The notes under the pieces were generated by a model, which saw only the letters and a list, made by a program, of their open reading frames with translations, made no database searches and was not told where the DNA came from. Position numbers and translations under genes: made by a program. Below are positions 1 to 8,005 of a DNA stretch of 64,000 nt, piece after piece (position 1 is the first letter of the stretch; every line of letters starts with the position of its first letter). Origin of the DNA: Planctomicrobium piriforme (GTDB lineage: Bacteria; Planctomycetota; Planctomycetia; Planctomycetales; Planctomycetaceae); NCBI RefSeq assembly GCF_900113665.1, contig NZ_FOQD01000004.1, positions 124,001 to 188,000 of the forward strand. Reading direction: 5' to 3'.

Positions 1-33
1 GACATTCGTCGAAAGGCCCCATTCCGCCCCAGG

Positions 34-279
34 TTATCCACGCGGCAACGCAACGGCATACATCATGGTCACCCCGCCGACCCCCATGAACGTGAAGGGG
101 AGCCATTCGGGCGGGCGAAGATGCCGCCGGCCAGCCTGATCGGCCTGCGTCACCGCCTGCAGAACGACGTTCTCCGCTCCCGAAACCCGTTGAGACAGTT
201 GCAGGTCGTCGACAAACAGCAACCCGGCGCCGCAGAGGACCAGATAGAGTCCGACGGTCAGAAACGCAGCTCGAAACAT
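34..279 (-). CDS. Small two-helix membrane protein, unknown function
   Basis: A protein of about 81 residues with a hydrophobic N-terminal helix (roughly residues 4-22) and a second hydrophobic stretch at the C-terminus (around WLPFTFMGVGGVTMMYAVAL). I chose the ATG at 279 because the protein then begins MFRAAFL, directly at the membrane helix; a start at 312 would add a cysteine-rich, less membrane-like leader. The loop between the helices is polar. I do not recognise the family. It is followed on the same strand by nothing within the window. The hydrophobic pattern makes it likely to be a real inner-membrane protein, but the function is unknown. Confidence 0.55.
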   Translation of the reverse strand: MFRAAFLTVGLYLVLCGAGLLFVDDLQLSQRVSGAENVVLQAVTQADQAGRRHLRPPEWLPFTFMGVGGVTMMYAVALPRG

Positions 280-466
280 GGCCAGCACCCCGCACTTGCG
301 ACATCCGCACAATAGACGTTCTTCTCAATCGGCAATTTCTGCAGGTGGCTGCAGAGTCGTTGAGAATTGCCGTGAGGAGCGGCGGTATCGATTGCCCGGA
401 CGAAACCCGGCGAGCGGGGGACGTCAGTCCCCTGTTTCAGATTCTTGCCACAAAGCCCAAAGCAGC

Positions 467-548
467 CTCGTTCCCAGGCTCCGCCTGGGAACGCTCACAG
501 AGTTGGAAGCTCTAGCATTGCGTTTCGAAGCAGGAGCTTCGAAACGAG
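467..548. repeat. Palindromic intergenic element
   Basis: The 280-bp space between the small membrane gene and dapF holds a structured element. It is bounded by CTCGTT and AACGAG in inverted orientation and contains two internal hairpins: TTCCCAGGC/GCCTGGGAA (471-491) and GAAGCTC/GAGCTTC (506-540). Such 'cccaggct...gcctggga' palindromes recur in planctomycete and cyanobacterial intergenic DNA as far as I recall; I see one copy in this window. No coding function is apparent. Confidence 0.6.
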
Positions 549-560
549 ATCGCACAGGCC

Positions 561-1394
561 TTACCCCGTCCAGTCCCCGCTGAAGACTTCAACCGCTGGG
601 CCGGTCATGTAGACTTCGTCGGATTCGGCCCATTCCAGCGTCAGATCGCCGCCGGGGAGATGGCAGAGCACCTTTCTCCCGGTCAGGCCATTGAGCGCCG
701 CCGCCACTGCCGCGGCGCAGGCACCGGTGCCGCAGGCCTGCGTTTCACCGCTCCCCCGTTCCCACACCCGCATCTGAATTTCGGTCGGGGAGATCACCTT
801 CACGAACTCGGCATTCACGCGGCGCGGAAAGGCGGCATGCGTTTCGACCTTGGGGCCGACTCCCAGCACCCAGTCGTCGTTGACTTCGTCGACAAAGGTG
901 ATGCAGTGCGGGTTGCCCATCGAAATCGCCGAGACCTGGATCGTCCGCCCGGCGACTTCCAGAGGGACCATCAACGGAGGAGTGCCGGCCAGCGTGGTGG
1001 GAATTTTGGCGGCTTCGAGGATTGGTTCACCCATGTTGACCCGCACCTGCGTCACGACGCCGTTCTCGGGGAACACCTGCAGCGTGAGGACGCCCCGGCC
1101 GGTCTCGATCTTCAGTTCCGTCTTACGGGCGATGCCGTGGTCGTAGACGTACTTGGCGACGCAGCGGACGCCGTTGCCGCACATTTCCGATTCGCTGCCG
1201 TCGGCGTTGTACATCCGCATCCTGGCGTCAGCCCGTTCTGACGGACAGATGAGAATCAGGCCGTCTCCGCCGACGCCGGTGTGACGATCACTGATCTTGC
1301 GAGCCAGCTCCGCGACATCGCCTTCGATCTTCTCTGAAAAGGCGTTGACGTAAACGTAATCGTTCCCGGCTCCGTGCATCTTGGTGAAACGCAT
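561..1394 (-). CDS. dapF: Diaminopimelate epimerase
   Basis: Converts LL-diaminopimelate to the meso form, the last steps of lysine and peptidoglycan precursor synthesis, in the cytoplasm. The 277-residue protein starts MRFTKMHGAGNDY, the family's usual N-terminus, so I take the ATG at 1394 and not the in-frame start at 1451. Both catalytic cysteines are present: C72 in MCGNGVRC and C221 in GETQACGTGA. Length is normal for the family. It is a single gene; the upstream space carries one copy of a palindromic element (1462-1544). Presence of DapF agrees with a peptidoglycan-type wall, as now accepted for planctomycetes. Confidence 0.96.
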   Translation of the reverse strand: MRFTKMHGAGNDYVYVNAFSEKIEGDVAELARKISDRHTGVGGDGLILICPSERADARMRMYNADGSESEMCGNGVRCVAKYVYDHGIARKTELKIETGRGVLTLQVFPENGVVTQVRVNMGEPILEAAKIPTTLAGTPPLMVPLEVAGRTIQVSAISMGNPHCITFVDEVNDDWVLGVGPKVETHAAFPRRVNAEFVKVISPTEIQMRVWERGSGETQACGTGACAAAVAAALNGLTGRKVLCHLPGGDLTLEWAESDEVYMTGPAVEVFSGDWTG

Positions 1395-1461
1395 TGCTGC
1401 TGCCTTTATCGCTGTTTTGTCCGTTCCGAATCGGAAGCAGTATTGTTGCAAAAGTCGAGTG

Positions 1462-1544
1462 AATTGTCCCGGACGCTCAACTCCAACCTGAAATATCCGG
1501 GGTTCAATTTTCGGGACGGCGACGATTCAGCGTCCGGGACAATT
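1462..1544. repeat. 83-bp palindromic element, copy 1
   Basis: The element has perfect 16-bp terminal inverted repeats (AATTGTCCCGGACGCT at the left, its complement at the right). A nearly identical copy lies at 2032-2112 in the same orientation, differing mainly by one base near the centre (TATCCGGGGTT here, TATCAGGGTT there). Both copies are preceded by a G. The pair brackets the thioredoxin-like gene at 1584-2015. Size and termini resemble a MITE or REP-type element; I see no target duplication. Confidence 0.85.
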
Positions 1545-1583
1545 TCATATGCGCCTTCCAACGGTGAATACGAACACCCTCGA

Positions 1584-2015
1584 TCAAATCGGTCTTGTCA
1601 GCCAATCGAGAGGAATATTGAGTTCACGGGAAAAGGTTTTTCGATTTTCAGACTCAATGGAAATCTGGCCGGCCAAACATCGTTTCAACTCTTCAGACAA
1701 AACACCCAACGGCTGACATCCAAAAATCACTCGCGGATGTCGGTTCGGAAGGAAGAGCACTGAGGTGGAGGAGACAGTTTTCAGGTTCAGGCGTTGGAGC
1801 AGTTCCCAATTTTCTTTGTTGTCGGTCTCGCATGAAAAGAACCGAACACGCCACTCGAATTCGGGCATCAATTGCTGGATTGTTCGATCCAATACAGGAT
1901 CATTGCCGTCCCAATCCGCCCAGAAGTGAACAAACAGCGCCGAATTGAATCTCAGGATCTCGGCCATCGTTTTTGTTGTGACAGGAGGTGTCGACGGTCG
2001 CCACTTAGGAGGCAT
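1584..2015 (-). CDS. Thioredoxin-fold protein lacking the CXXC motif
   Basis: A 143-residue protein. The region ALFVHFWADWDGNDPVLD aligns with the start of thioredoxins (FWAxWCGPC), and the later strand TSVLFLPNRHPRVIFG fits the thioredoxin beta-strand after the cis-Pro region. The active-site WCGPC is replaced by WDGND, so it cannot act as a dithiol oxidoreductase; a binding or chaperone role would be inference. There is no signal peptide. The gene is AT-richer than dapF and lies exactly between two copies of a palindromic element, which suggests arrival by transfer. The first 16 residues are doubtful; a start at MAEILRFNS (about 1967) is also possible. Confidence 0.6.
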   Translation of the reverse strand: MPPKWRPSTPPVTTKTMAEILRFNSALFVHFWADWDGNDPVLDRTIQQLMPEFEWRVRFFSCETDNKENWELLQRLNLKTVSSTSVLFLPNRHPRVIFGCQPLGVLSEELKRCLAGQISIESENRKTFSRELNIPLDWLTRPI

Positions 2016-2031
2016 GATTGAAGCCTGTTTG

Positions 2032-2112
2032 AATTGTCCCGGACGCTCAACTCCAACCTGAAATATCAGGGTTCAATTTTCGGGACGGCGACGATTCAGC
2101 GTCCGGGACAAT
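2032..2112. repeat. 81-bp palindromic element, copy 2
   Basis: Second copy of the element at 1462-1544, in direct orientation. Its terminal inverted repeats are 15 bp, since the last base differs (AATG instead of AATT). It ends only 8 bp from the stop codon of the SWIM gene, so it may also serve as its transcript end. Confidence 0.85.
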
Positions 2113-2120
2113 GACGGACA

Positions 2121-3440
2121 CTAAAACATCATCAACCGTTCGCCGAGGCCCATAGACAGCGGGCGGAACGTGTGGCCGGTCCATTCGCCGCAAAGGTCGA
2201 CTGGTTGCCCACCGCTGGCGGCGAGGAGTCGCCAGGGTTCGTTGCTCTGAATGGGAAGTCCGGCCCCTGAGTTGTCGCGGACAAACCAATTCTGGCCCTG
2301 TTGGGTCAACGTGACGTTCCGCAAGACGCCGGGAAAGGTTCCCAACCAGGGTTGCAGTGCCAACTGTGCCGCATAGCTGTTCAAAAACGATTCGATATCC
2401 TCGCTACCGACGAGTCGGCCCTGAAACGTCGTCCCTGCTTCACCCCGTTCCACCGATCGCGCTCGTTGTCGCAGGCTGCCGGGGTAGAACAGGAGAGTGG
2501 CGGTCTGAACAGTTCCAGGCACCCAGGCTTCCAGAAACGGCTGCTGACCTGGTGCGAACTGTAACACGAGGGCCATTCGTCCATTCGTTGCAGACTGCAG
2601 CCAGGTCCGCTGCGTTCGCAGTCGGTCGTCATCTTCTTCACGCTGGCCGACGACGATCCACTTGTCAGCGACTTTTTCACCGAACTCGTCGAGTTCCGCT
2701 TGCGAGACCGTCCAGCCGACAAGTTGCCGGATCTCGGCCTGCAGCGGTTCATCCAGTTCCGAGAGCCGCGTGTACGCCGTCATCAACAGTTGCAGCCGCC
2801 CTAATCCATCGAGCAGATGCAGCGGCCAGTTCGGGGATGATCCGGGAATTTCTCCCAATGACCTGACTCGGCCTGCCAGACCCGGCGCTTGAGCATCAAC
2901 CAACCGTTTCGCCTGCTCTTCGAAGTACGGGAAGCCTTTCGTCTCAAGGCCGGCCAGGCCGGTGCGAATGAGGTCGTTCATCCAGAGTTGCAGCCGATCG
3001 ATTCCCTCTTGAATGCGTTCTTCACGACGGGCGACCCGTTTCTGTCGGCCAGCCTCGTCCACCGGTTTTGCGGGTGTGTTCTCGGCGTCCGCCTGTCGAT
3101 TGGCTCGTTGCTGACGCTTGTCGAGCCATTCCCGGACGTCATCGGGAACTTCGGCAATCGGGAGAGCATCCGGAGTCTTCGCCAGCAGCATCAGCAACCC
3201 GAGCGAATGCCGACAAGGGCGTTTCCGACTGGGGCAATTGCAGCTTTGACCGAGGTTCGACAGATCGATTCGCACGCGATATGTCGCCGAGCCGCGGCAG
3301 TTCCCCCATACGGCCTCGGGGTGCAAACCCAAGCCGTTCCAGAACTGCAGCCCCAGCAGTTGCCGGGCTGAGGCCACCGATTTCTCGTCCGGAGCGAGCC
3401 GGGCGACCTGTTCGAGCGTCAATTCCAAACAAAACCCCAT
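2121..3440 (-). CDS. SWIM zinc-finger protein
   Basis: A 439-residue cytoplasmic protein. Residues 67-78 read CNCPSRKRPCRH, the CxC...CxH signature of the SWIM zinc finger, which in known proteins binds DNA or protein partners. The N-terminal part (ELTLEQVARLAPDEKSVASA) is typical of bacterial SWIM proteins; the rest is a long region without catalytic motifs that I can name. In other bacteria such genes often neighbour MoxR-type ATPase and VWA genes; none is adjacent here, so it stands alone. It begins at 3440 with a plausible ATG and ends just before a palindromic repeat. The function is unknown beyond zinc and probable nucleic-acid binding. Confidence 0.8.
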   Translation of the reverse strand: MGFCLELTLEQVARLAPDEKSVASARQLLGLQFWNGLGLHPEAVWGNCRGSATYRVRIDLSNLGQSCNCPSRKRPCRHSLGLLMLLAKTPDALPIAEVPDDVREWLDKRQQRANRQADAENTPAKPVDEAGRQKRVARREERIQEGIDRLQLWMNDLIRTGLAGLETKGFPYFEEQAKRLVDAQAPGLAGRVRSLGEIPGSSPNWPLHLLDGLGRLQLLMTAYTRLSELDEPLQAEIRQLVGWTVSQAELDEFGEKVADKWIVVGQREEDDDRLRTQRTWLQSATNGRMALVLQFAPGQQPFLEAWVPGTVQTATLLFYPGSLRQRARSVERGEAGTTFQGRLVGSEDIESFLNSYAAQLALQPWLGTFPGVLRNVTLTQQGQNWFVRDNSGAGLPIQSNEPWRLLAASGGQPVDLCGEWTGHTFRPLSMGLGERLMMF

Positions 3441-3479
3441 TCTTCCAAAAACCGAAAGAACCGTGGGCTAAGGCCCAGC

Positions 3480-3535
3480 GGCTGATCGGCGTACAAACAA
3501 CGTGGCGATGCCCATGTGGTTGACGCCGATCAGCC
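3480..3535. repeat. Intergenic hairpin element
   Basis: The 330-bp space between the SWIM gene and the RmlD-like gene holds a 12-bp perfect inverted repeat (GGCTGATCGGCG at 3480-3491, complement at 3524-3535). It sits in a block (about 3464-3560) containing 'gtgggctaaggcccag' and 'gccggcacgcgtgagcgtcc' stretches, which I recall as common planctomycete intergenic repeats. No gene is apparent there. Confidence 0.5.
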
Positions 3536-3773
3536 GGCACGCGTGAGCGTCCGGTTCCATTGCTCCATGATAACCCGTCGTGGTTCCCTGGGGCGAGATT
3601 GCAAGAAGTACAAGCCGCGCCAGGTCGACCGGTAATTCCTGCCGATTGATCTTGGAGGAAAAATCGGGGGGCTCGTATACTCGCCCCGCTGCTGGTCGCA
3701 AGGCCGCGACGCAGCAGCAACGGCCGCGACCGGCGCGGGCCGAATCGATACACGCCAGGCATGGAGGCATCGC

Positions 3774-4709
3774 GTGAAGACTTTTCTCGTCGTTGGAGTG
3801 GACACGATTGCCGGCGCCAATGTCGCCGCATCGTTCTCAAACCGCTATCGCGTGGCCATCTGGGCTCCTCATGCCGGTTATGAAATTGCAAATTGCGACG
3901 CGCTCGATCCGCGGATGTCGCCCCCCGAAGCGATTGCAGCCGCTCAGGCGGATTGCCTGATTTACTGCGGTCCTGCCGCTCGCTCAAGCTGGGAGCCGCA
4001 GACCAAAACCCTCATCAACGACGCCCTGGTGACCGACGCACAGTGTTGGGCCCATGCCGCCGCTGCCGCGAACGTCCGCATCGTCATGATCTCCTCGGAC
4101 GCGGTTTTCACCGGTCCCTGGCTGTTTCACGATGAAGACAGCCACGGCGTCTGCCCGAGCTATCAGGCACAAATGATCCGCGCCGCCGAAGAACAGGTGA
4201 CGGAACTCTGCCCGGAAGCATTGATCCTGCGGACCAACGTGTTCGGCTGGTCGGCCGGTTCGGAAGCAACTGGCTGGATCGAAGCCACGCTGAAGAATGT
4301 CGAAACCAAACGCATCGTGCAGCAGGACCACATCCGTCATGCCGCGCCGATTCTGGCGACCGACATGGCCGACATCCTCGATCGCGCCTGCCAGGAAAAC
4401 TTGACCGGCGTCTACCATGTCGCCGGAGCCGAACGGATCAATCCGTTGCAGTTCACACAGCGTCTGGCCGACCGCTTCGAACTCCCCTGGCTGGCCATGC
4501 GACGGGAATCGAGCCTGAACGAGCCTCCCCAGGGTTTCGGCGAAGGGGAATGCAGCCTGCAGACCAAGAAGATTCGCAAGGATCTCTGCGTGGCGATGCC
4601 GCTGCTCTCGGAAAGCCTGACCCGACTGCACGCACAGGCCCAGAGCGGGTACTGCGAACAACTGCGAACCACCCCCGTCGCCCGCGCCCCGAAGCGCCGC
4701 GCCGCCTGA
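3774..4709 (+). CDS. RmlD-like NAD(P)-dependent sugar-nucleotide reductase
   Basis: A 311-residue short-chain/extended dehydrogenase of the RmlD-like (dTDP-4-dehydrorhamnose reductase) type. It starts MKTFLVVGVDTIAGANVA, a Rossmann nucleotide-binding start with a loosened glycine motif. VMISSDAVFTG matches the 'ISTDYVFDG' strand of RmlD, and the SYQAQMIRAAE segment is where YGxxKxxxE stands in RmlD. The usual YxxxK is altered to YQAQM, so catalysis by the normal Tyr/Lys pair is doubtful. The GTG start at 3774 is supported by GGAGG seven bases upstream. The rfbC gene at 51.4 kb is far away, so membership in a rhamnose pathway is only a guess. Confidence 0.75.
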   Translation: MKTFLVVGVDTIAGANVAASFSNRYRVAIWAPHAGYEIANCDALDPRMSPPEAIAAAQADCLIYCGPAARSSWEPQTKTLINDALVTDAQCWAHAAAAANVRIVMISSDAVFTGPWLFHDEDSHGVCPSYQAQMIRAAEEQVTELCPEALILRTNVFGWSAGSEATGWIEATLKNVETKRIVQQDHIRHAAPILATDMADILDRACQENLTGVYHVAGAERINPLQFTQRLADRFELPWLAMRRESSLNEPPQGFGEGECSLQTKKIRKDLCVAMPLLSESLTRLHAQAQSGYCEQLRTTPVARAPKRRAA

Positions 4710-4745
4710 TTTTCAAAGAGTCGGCATTGGTCTGGGTAACGAGAA

Positions 4746-4775
4746 GCCCGTCACCGAAAAGTGGCGGGCCTTTTC
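4746..4775 (+). terminator. Rho-independent terminator after the RmlD-like gene
   Basis: GCCCGTCAC and GTGGCGGGC form a 9-bp stem (one G-T pair) with the loop CGAAAA, followed by CTTTTCG. It lies 37 bp past the stop codon of the reductase. Confidence 0.8.
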
Positions 4776-4793
4776 GTTTGAAGGGGAATTTGT

Positions 4794-4835
4794 CAATGGT
4801 CAATGGTCAATGGTCAATGGTCAATGGTCAATGGT
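4794..4835. repeat. Tandem heptamer repeat CAATGGT x6
   Basis: Six exact consecutive copies of CAATGGT lie between the terminator and the next gene. It is one of four heptamer arrays in this window (see also 28886, 51984 and 52760). Confidence 0.95.
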
Positions 4836-4878
4836 CATTTGTTGTGGACCATTAGAAGAGTACTTCAGGAGATAGCCG

Positions 4879-5211
4879 GTGCCGCAATCACAACTGCCTG
4901 AAACCCTGCTGAGCTACCTGGCTGACTCGGAAGTGGAATTGATTTCGTGGACCGGTGCCACCGGGGAATTGATCTTGAAAGTACTCAAGGAAATTGGGCC
5001 TGAGCAAGGATTGATACGATTTTTTGGTGTGTCGCAAACAATGCTTCGGCCCAGGTTCACAATTTGTGAAATCCAAATTGGAAGTTTTTCAGATCTCCCT
5101 GACCTCGTCCAACCTTTGAGCGCAGACGAGAGCATTTTCATCCTGAACGAGTCATGGGGAACTCAATTGTTCGTGGTGGCAGAACATTTGACGTACGAAA
5201 TCATCCTCTGA
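4879..5211 (+). CDS. Orphan small acidic protein, unknown
   Basis: A 110-residue soluble protein with no signal peptide or membrane helix. The GTG start at 4879 has AGGAG seven bases upstream. The sequence is acidic and hydrophobic in alternation (for example ELILKVLKEIGPEQGLIRFFG), as in many small single-domain immunity-type or binding proteins, but I do not recognise a family. It is AT-richer than its neighbours and is followed 66 bp later by another small orphan on the same strand; the two may be co-transcribed. Whether it belongs to a toxin/immunity system is conjecture, because no toxin gene lies nearby. Confidence 0.55.
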   Translation: MPQSQLPETLLSYLADSEVELISWTGATGELILKVLKEIGPEQGLIRFFGVSQTMLRPRFTICEIQIGSFSDLPDLVQPLSADESIFILNESWGTQLFVVAEHLTYEIIL

Positions 5212-5276
5212 ACTGTCATCGGCTGGTTGGTGTCTGGAAGACGTATCAGGTTGTCGGATGAAAAAGGCCTGTCGAT

Positions 5277-5612
5277 ATGAGCTGGGAACCAATTAGCCTC
5301 GGCGAGCTCAACGACCTCATCGAAAAAGAACTTCAAGATTGCGGTGAGCAAGCACGCATATTCTTCAATCAAACGCGCTTGCCACCCGCCAAGTGGGCTT
5401 CCAATCCTTATGGAAATTTAGGTGGCGGTTTTTGGGTCGTGGCGATTTATCAGAGCAAAGTGCTTTGGTACAACGACATTGAAGATGGATTCAACGTCTC
5501 TCGCTACATCCAATTCGGGGTCATTCCGGACGAGGAATACTGGTGCAATCAGGATCCTCTGGAATTTGCACTAATCCGACTGTCGGAAGGCAGCGTCAAG
5601 TTGAATGAGTAA
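5277..5612 (+). CDS. Orphan small protein, unknown
   Basis: A 111-residue soluble protein starting MSWEPISLGELNDLIEKEL. It is rich in aromatic residues (GGGFWVVAIYQSKVLWYNDIEDGF) and ends SEGSVKLNE. The look is that of small immunity-like proteins, with a short N-terminal helix then a beta-rich core, but I cannot assign a family. Codon choice and base composition are AT-richer than the surrounding genes, which points to recent acquisition together with the gene at 4879-5211. The next 110 bp hold low-complexity 'ctggactctg' and 'cactcaacactc' stretches. Confidence 0.55.
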   Translation: MSWEPISLGELNDLIEKELQDCGEQARIFFNQTRLPPAKWASNPYGNLGGGFWVVAIYQSKVLWYNDIEDGFNVSRYIQFGVIPDEEYWCNQDPLEFALIRLSEGSVKLNE

Positions 5613-5725
5613 ACGCTTGGATGCTCCACTGACCGAGTAATCGACTCATCGAGTTCCAGCCCCCTTTCTCCTGCTCTGGACTCTGGACTGTCAGCTCTCG
5701 ACTCTCCCCCCACACTCAACACTCG

Positions 5726-6553
5726 TCACTCAACACTCAACTCATCGAGCGGAATCGTCAGTCCGTCATAAGCCAGATCGACGCCGTCGGGCAGGCGGGA
5801 ATTGGTATCGGTGTACGGGAGCGAGTGGGAGATGTGCGTCAGGTAGGTTTGCCTGGGACGGCAGCGTTCGATCACTTCCAGTGCCTGCGGGATGTTGAAG
5901 TGCGTCGGATGAGGCTCGTCGCGGATGGCGCCGAGAATCAGGACTCGCAGGTTCTCCAGCAGCGGCCAACTGCGGTCGGGAATCGCACTGGCGTCCGTGC
6001 AGAAGGCAACGTCGCCGATCCGGAATCCCAATACGTCGAGCCGGCCATGCAGCAGTCGGATCGGCTGCACGGTCAGACCTGCGAGTTCGAAAGGCGATTC
6101 ATCAATCGTGCGGAAGACCAGTCGCGGGCGGGAATGCAGTGAATCATCGTCGCTGAACGCATAACTGAAGGTGCGGCGGATTCCCACTTCGACGACTCGC
6201 TCGCAATACAGCGGGATCGGGTCAGGCTGCCGGAATCCAAAGATCCGCAGATCATCCAACCCCATGATGTGGTCGGCATGGGCGTGGGTGAACAGCACCC
6301 CCTCGATCTGCTTGATTCTGGCCTTCACCAGTTGCAGGCGCAGCTCAGGCCCGGCGTCGATGAGAAACCTACGGTCGCCGTTACGGATGGCAACGCCGGT
6401 TCTGGTGCGTTGATCGCGGGGATCGCTCGACGTGCAGACCGCACAGTCGCAGGCGATCATCGGCACGCCGACGCTGGTGCCGGTGCCCATCAGCGTCAAA
6501 CTCCGGGTGAGCGGAGCCTCTTCGTCACTCGGAAGTCCAAAGTTCTCAGTCAT
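5726..6553 (-). CDS. MBL-fold hydrolase, PhnP-like phosphodiesterase
   Basis: A 275-residue metallo-beta-lactamase-fold protein. The metal-binding motif THAHADH occupies residues 89-95, and the N-terminal LMGTGTSVGVPMIACDCAVC resembles PhnP (phosphoribosyl cyclic-phosphate phosphodiesterase), including the extra cysteine-rich loop that binds a structural zinc. PhnP acts in the C-P lyase pathway, but no phn genes are near, so the substrate may be another cyclic phosphodiester. Length is close to the family norm. It is a single gene with no clear Shine-Dalgarno at the ATG at 6553; the first 16 residues could be shorter in reality. Confidence 0.85.
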   Translation of the reverse strand: MTENFGLPSDEEAPLTRSLTLMGTGTSVGVPMIACDCAVCTSSDPRDQRTRTGVAIRNGDRRFLIDAGPELRLQLVKARIKQIEGVLFTHAHADHIMGLDDLRIFGFRQPDPIPLYCERVVEVGIRRTFSYAFSDDDSLHSRPRLVFRTIDESPFELAGLTVQPIRLLHGRLDVLGFRIGDVAFCTDASAIPDRSWPLLENLRVLILGAIRDEPHPTHFNIPQALEVIERCRPRQTYLTHISHSLPYTDTNSRLPDGVDLAYDGLTIPLDELSVE

Positions 6554-6655
6554 CAGTTTTCAGTCCAGACTGAGTCGCCCGCCAACGAAGGACTCGCAGT
6601 TACTTCAGATGCCATCAACTGACAACTGAAAACTGTCAACTGACAACTTATTCTG

Positions 6656-7954
6656 TCACTGAACGTCGTCATCAATCAGTTCCGATACGCCGTCTGCCGT
6701 GACAAGCAGCATGCGATTGGTCAAAGGATGGTCCGTCTGTTCGTAGTCTTCCCGTACGCGAGCGCGAATGCGGCCCACCATTTCCGGTAATCGGGTGGAG
6801 ACGGCGACGAAGAAGTCGCGTCCGGGAACCCCCATCACCAGATCCCCCTGGGCCACTTCGCGGAGTTGCGACAGAAAACTGTGGCACAGCAGCCGCGTCG
6901 TATTATAGGTGTCAGGCTTGCTGGGCATCATGACCGCCGGCACGCCCTCTTCAGAGTTGGCAACGGCCATCTCCATCGGCTGCCGTTCGAAATAACTCTG
7001 TAGATTGTCGATGGCGATTTCGTGGAGATCCTGCGGAGTCAGTCCCCATTTGCCAGTCAACTCTTTGCGGACGTACCAGTAGGCGTTCGATTCATCGACG
7101 ACGTACAGGATCACCAGTCCGGCGACCCAGGGCTCGCCGAGGATGTCTGGAAATTTGTCGCGCCAGACCTGTTCGGGATAGAGCATCGGCATCAGGCGGT
7201 CGCGGACGATCTCTAGCGGCGGCGCGGTTTCCTGTTCACCCCAACCTTGCACCTGAACTGCGGTGGTCATGGCCGGCAGCAAAATCTGGTCGAACTTGTC
7301 AGGTTCGCGAACGTACGCGCGATAGAAGTTCGCCAGGTTCAAGCGTGACGTAGCGATTTGAATCTGGAAGTCGCTAAGAAGTTCGACCTTGAGCAGCGGG
7401 AACTTTTTGCGGGAGAGTTCGACGGCCCGTTGTGCGAACACTTCCGGGGGATCGGCCGGATGTTCGGGAAGTTCGAGGCACCGCAGCATCAGGCGGACCA
7501 TCGATTCGAGTTCGGGATCGCGCTCACCTGCATGCAGCAGAGTCACCACGATCAGCAGTTGCGAGCGTTGAAACGCCCACATCTTCCAGGCTCGCCAGCG
7601 GTCCCCTTTGAGCAGGCGTCCCCACCAGGTTTTTTCCAGATCGAGAACCGCTTCTCCCTGCATGCAGTCGACGGCGTCCGGCACCTGCGGTTCTGCGACG
7701 GCTTCGACGTTCTTCACGCGCGGGAACTGATCGACCACGTCTTGCAGGCGGGGGAGAACATTGGCCCGTTCTTCACTGTCCCGCTCTTCACTGAGCCAGA
7801 TGGTATTGATCGCCAGCAGGGCTTCAGAATCCGGCGGTCGCAGCGCGTACGCTCCCTGACGATCTTCCGCCTGCCAGCGGGGAGGATGGCGCAACCGGAA
7901 CCAGTTGGCCGGCCCCGACAGCAGCGACCAGTGATCAGGAGCAGTTTCTGCCAA
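6656..7954 (-). CDS. DUF1444-like cytoplasmic protein
   Basis: A 432-residue protein with no signal peptide. The C-terminal half resembles DUF1444 (YtpQ) proteins, as in DRLMPMLYP, the segment VAGLVILYVVDESNAYWYV and the DLHEIAIDNL helix. The N-terminal 200 residues contain a basic/hydrophobic PsbP-like or unknown domain that I cannot name. The start is a TTG at 7954 with GGAAAGG upstream; this is acceptable but not certain. It is followed upstream by the DUF1844 gene on the same strand, 51 bp away, so the two may form an operon. The function is unknown. Confidence 0.75.
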   Translation of the reverse strand: MAETAPDHWSLLSGPANWFRLRHPPRWQAEDRQGAYALRPPDSEALLAINTIWLSEERDSEERANVLPRLQDVVDQFPRVKNVEAVAEPQVPDAVDCMQGEAVLDLEKTWWGRLLKGDRWRAWKMWAFQRSQLLIVVTLLHAGERDPELESMVRLMLRCLELPEHPADPPEVFAQRAVELSRKKFPLLKVELLSDFQIQIATSRLNLANFYRAYVREPDKFDQILLPAMTTAVQVQGWGEQETAPPLEIVRDRLMPMLYPEQVWRDKFPDILGEPWVAGLVILYVVDESNAYWYVRKELTGKWGLTPQDLHEIAIDNLQSYFERQPMEMAVANSEEGVPAVMMPSKPDTYNTTRLLCHSFLSQLREVAQGDLVMGVPGRDFFVAVSTRLPEMVGRIRARVREDYEQTDHPLTNRMLLVTADGVSELIDDDVQ

Positions 7955-8005
7955 GCGATTTTGCCTTTCCGACCTGACGCCGCGTCAATGCGGGACGCGT
8001 TGACC

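Noticed and set aside
33..42. TTATCCACG resembles a DnaA box
   Set aside because: One base off the consensus, a single occurrence and no origin-like cluster beside it; chance match is likely.
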